From Bacteroidota bacterium (lineage in GTDB: Bacteria > Bacteroidota > Bacteroidia > Flavobacteriales > JADGDT01): a stretch of 36,197 bases of DNA. The stretch covers positions 1 to 36,197 of the forward strand of contig JBDLJM010000015.1 in the NCBI GenBank assembly GCA_039714315.1. The letters are read 5' to 3'. Under the pieces are notes generated by a model. That model searched no databases. It was not told the origin of the DNA and was given only the letters and a program-made list of their open reading frames with translations. Positions within the stretch are counted from its first letter, which is position 1, and each line of letters begins with the position of its first letter. The position numbers and the translations under genes are program-made. Positions 35,530-36,197 of the stretch are shown piece by piece.

Positions 35530-35572
35530 CAAACTTATTATAGAGATTTTCTTAATCTGTGTCCCAAATATA
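35530..35572 (-). promoter_or_regulatory. Two candidate -7 promoter elements for marR
   Basis: On the minus strand both TAAGTTTG (35530-35537) and TATATTTG (35565-35572) match TAnnTTTG exactly, about 70 and 105 bases before the marR start. Neither has a TTG at the usual -33 spacing. Confidence 0.3.
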
Positions 35573-35579
35573 TGAATTT

Positions 35580-35599
35580 ATATTATGCATGCATAGTAT
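35580..35599. promoter_or_regulatory. Palindrome upstream of marR, possible operator
   Basis: ATATTATGCATGCATAGTAT is symmetric at 18 of 20 positions, centred on ATGCATGCAT. It sits just upstream of the outer marR -7 element, where -33 contacts would fall, as expected for an autoregulatory MarR-type site. Confidence 0.35.
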
Positions 35600-35889
35600 T
35601 TTTTAAACATTTTGCATATTCCGATGATAATTACCTTTAAAATGTAATTATAGGCTCTGAAATGCAGTATCTTACGACGTAACAATAAACATATATAGAT
35701 TATATATAAATTATATTATTCCCACAACAGCAAAGCGACAGACCAAATACTGTAGCTATTTTCTTACTTTTAGATGACAAAATAGTTTAGATTACTGATG
35801 TACTGGGAATTAATTAAAGCCTGGCAGATTTTTTTAATGATGAATAACAGTTTATTTTGCATTACATAATATAACTAATTATAATCAAC

Positions 35890-36197
35890 ATGACAAAAAC
35901 ATTACTTAGAGCTTCATTCTTAAGTATTATCTTTGTGTTTTCGGCTATTGCTTCGTTTGCGCAGGTAACAACTTCAGGTATTGACGGTTTGGTAAAAGAC
36001 CCAACTGGAGAAACACTTCCAGGGGCAAATGTAGTTGCAGTTCACACTCCTTCAGGGACTCAGTACGGTGCTACTACAAACATCGACGGACGATTTACAA
36101 TTCCCAGTGTTAGGGTTGGCGGACCGTATACTATTACTGTATCATTTATCGGATACAATAATTTTGAAGTTAAAGATGTAAATCTTCAACTTGGTGA
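35890..36197 (+). CDS. Oar-like TonB-dependent receptor, N-terminal part (runs off the window)
   Basis: The first 102 codons of an outer-membrane protein, cut by the window end. The ATG at 35890 starts MTKTLLRASFLSIIFVFSAI, a signal peptide ending ASFA before QVTTSG. A carboxypeptidase-regulatory-like (CarboxypepD_reg) domain follows: GLVKDPTGETLPGANVVAV, TPSGTQYGATTNIDGRFTIP, VGGPYTITVSFIGY. The phrase VHTPSGTQYGATTN followed by RVGGPYT is typical of the Oar-like family of large TonB-dependent receptors rather than SusC, which continues differently. No plug or barrel is visible yet, so full length and substrate are unknown. It diverges from the marR cluster. Confidence 0.82.
   Translation, partial: MTKTLLRASFLSIIFVFSAIASFAQVTTSGIDGLVKDPTGETLPGANVVAVHTPSGTQYGATTNIDGRFTIPSVRVGGPYTITVSFIGYNNFEVKDVNLQLG

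Larger units (their letters stand above)
35461..35889. other. Divergent intergenic region, MarR to TonB-dependent receptor
   Basis: A 429-base AT-rich region between divergent genes. It holds promoter-like elements for MarR and a palindrome near them. On the plus strand no exact TAnnTTTG precedes the receptor gene; TTTATTTTGC near 35851 is the nearest. I see no small gene here. Confidence 0.6.

Noticed and set aside
35461-35532. Longer N-terminus of the MarR protein
   Set aside because: The added residues are unlike the family and overlap promoter-like DNA; the ATG at 35460 gives the usual N-terminus.

Overview
The window looks like chromosomal DNA from a member of the Bacteroidota, probably a Flavobacteriia- or Cytophagia-like heterotroph. 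The DNA is AT-rich. Several intergenic regions carry the Bacteroidota -7 promoter motif TAnnTTTG. Secreted proteins end their signal peptides in A-Q or C-Q, and the last gene begins an Oar-like TonB-dependent receptor with a carboxypeptidase-regulatory-like N-terminal domain. Almost all of the sequence is ordinary, intact chromosomal coding DNA; I see no phage, insertion sequence, CRISPR array, rRNA or tRNA.

Layout. (1) 2-5366, plus strand: a CoA-transferase followed by both subunits of methylmalonyl-CoA mutase (mutA, mutB), linking succinyl-CoA and propionyl-CoA metabolism. A degenerate CGCAGAG-type hairpin repeat separates it from (2) a solitary trpB on the minus strand (5456-6697). (3) 6918-10452, plus strand: a compact run of a monoglyceride-lipase-like hydrolase, an Omp85-type outer-membrane barrel and glycerol kinase, which reads as a glyceride/glycerol use operon. 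(4) 10477-16439, minus strand: a six-gene envelope cassette of TetR regulator, LolA-like periplasmic protein, two FtsX/LolCE-type ABC permeases, a LolD-type ATPase and a signal-peptide-bearing outer-membrane barrel. A clear palindromic TetR operator overlaps its promoter, and two spacers inside it hold degenerate palindromic repeats. This is the best candidate for an underdescribed system. (5) 16609-19457, plus strand: an AI-2E-type membrane protein, a THUMP-like SAM methyltransferase and an orphan UmuD-type SOS peptidase. (6) 19551-23685, minus strand: a TPR protein with duplicated inserts, then gyrA with a short tandem-repeat acidic tail. (7) 23953-26490, plus strand: clpC with a strong Shine-Dalgarno sequence. 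(8) 26577-28919, minus strand: iorB and iorA, an indolepyruvate (aryl-pyruvate) oxidoreductase whose alpha subunit has no C-terminal ferredoxin domain. (9) 29241-35460, minus strand: a beta-oxidation cluster of MarR regulator, hydroxyacyl-CoA dehydrogenase/enoyl-CoA hydratase fusion, thiolase and acyl-CoA dehydrogenase. (10) 35890-end, plus strand: the truncated start of the TonB-dependent receptor.

Taken together, the metabolic genes fit breakdown of lipids and amino acids to acyl-CoAs. Glycerides would yield glycerol (glpK) and fatty acids (beta-oxidation). Aromatic amino acids would yield aryl-acetyl-CoA (iorAB). Odd-chain or branched substrates would yield propionyl-CoA, which enters central metabolism through methylmalonyl-CoA mutase. 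That link is inference from gene content; the clusters are separate transcription units.
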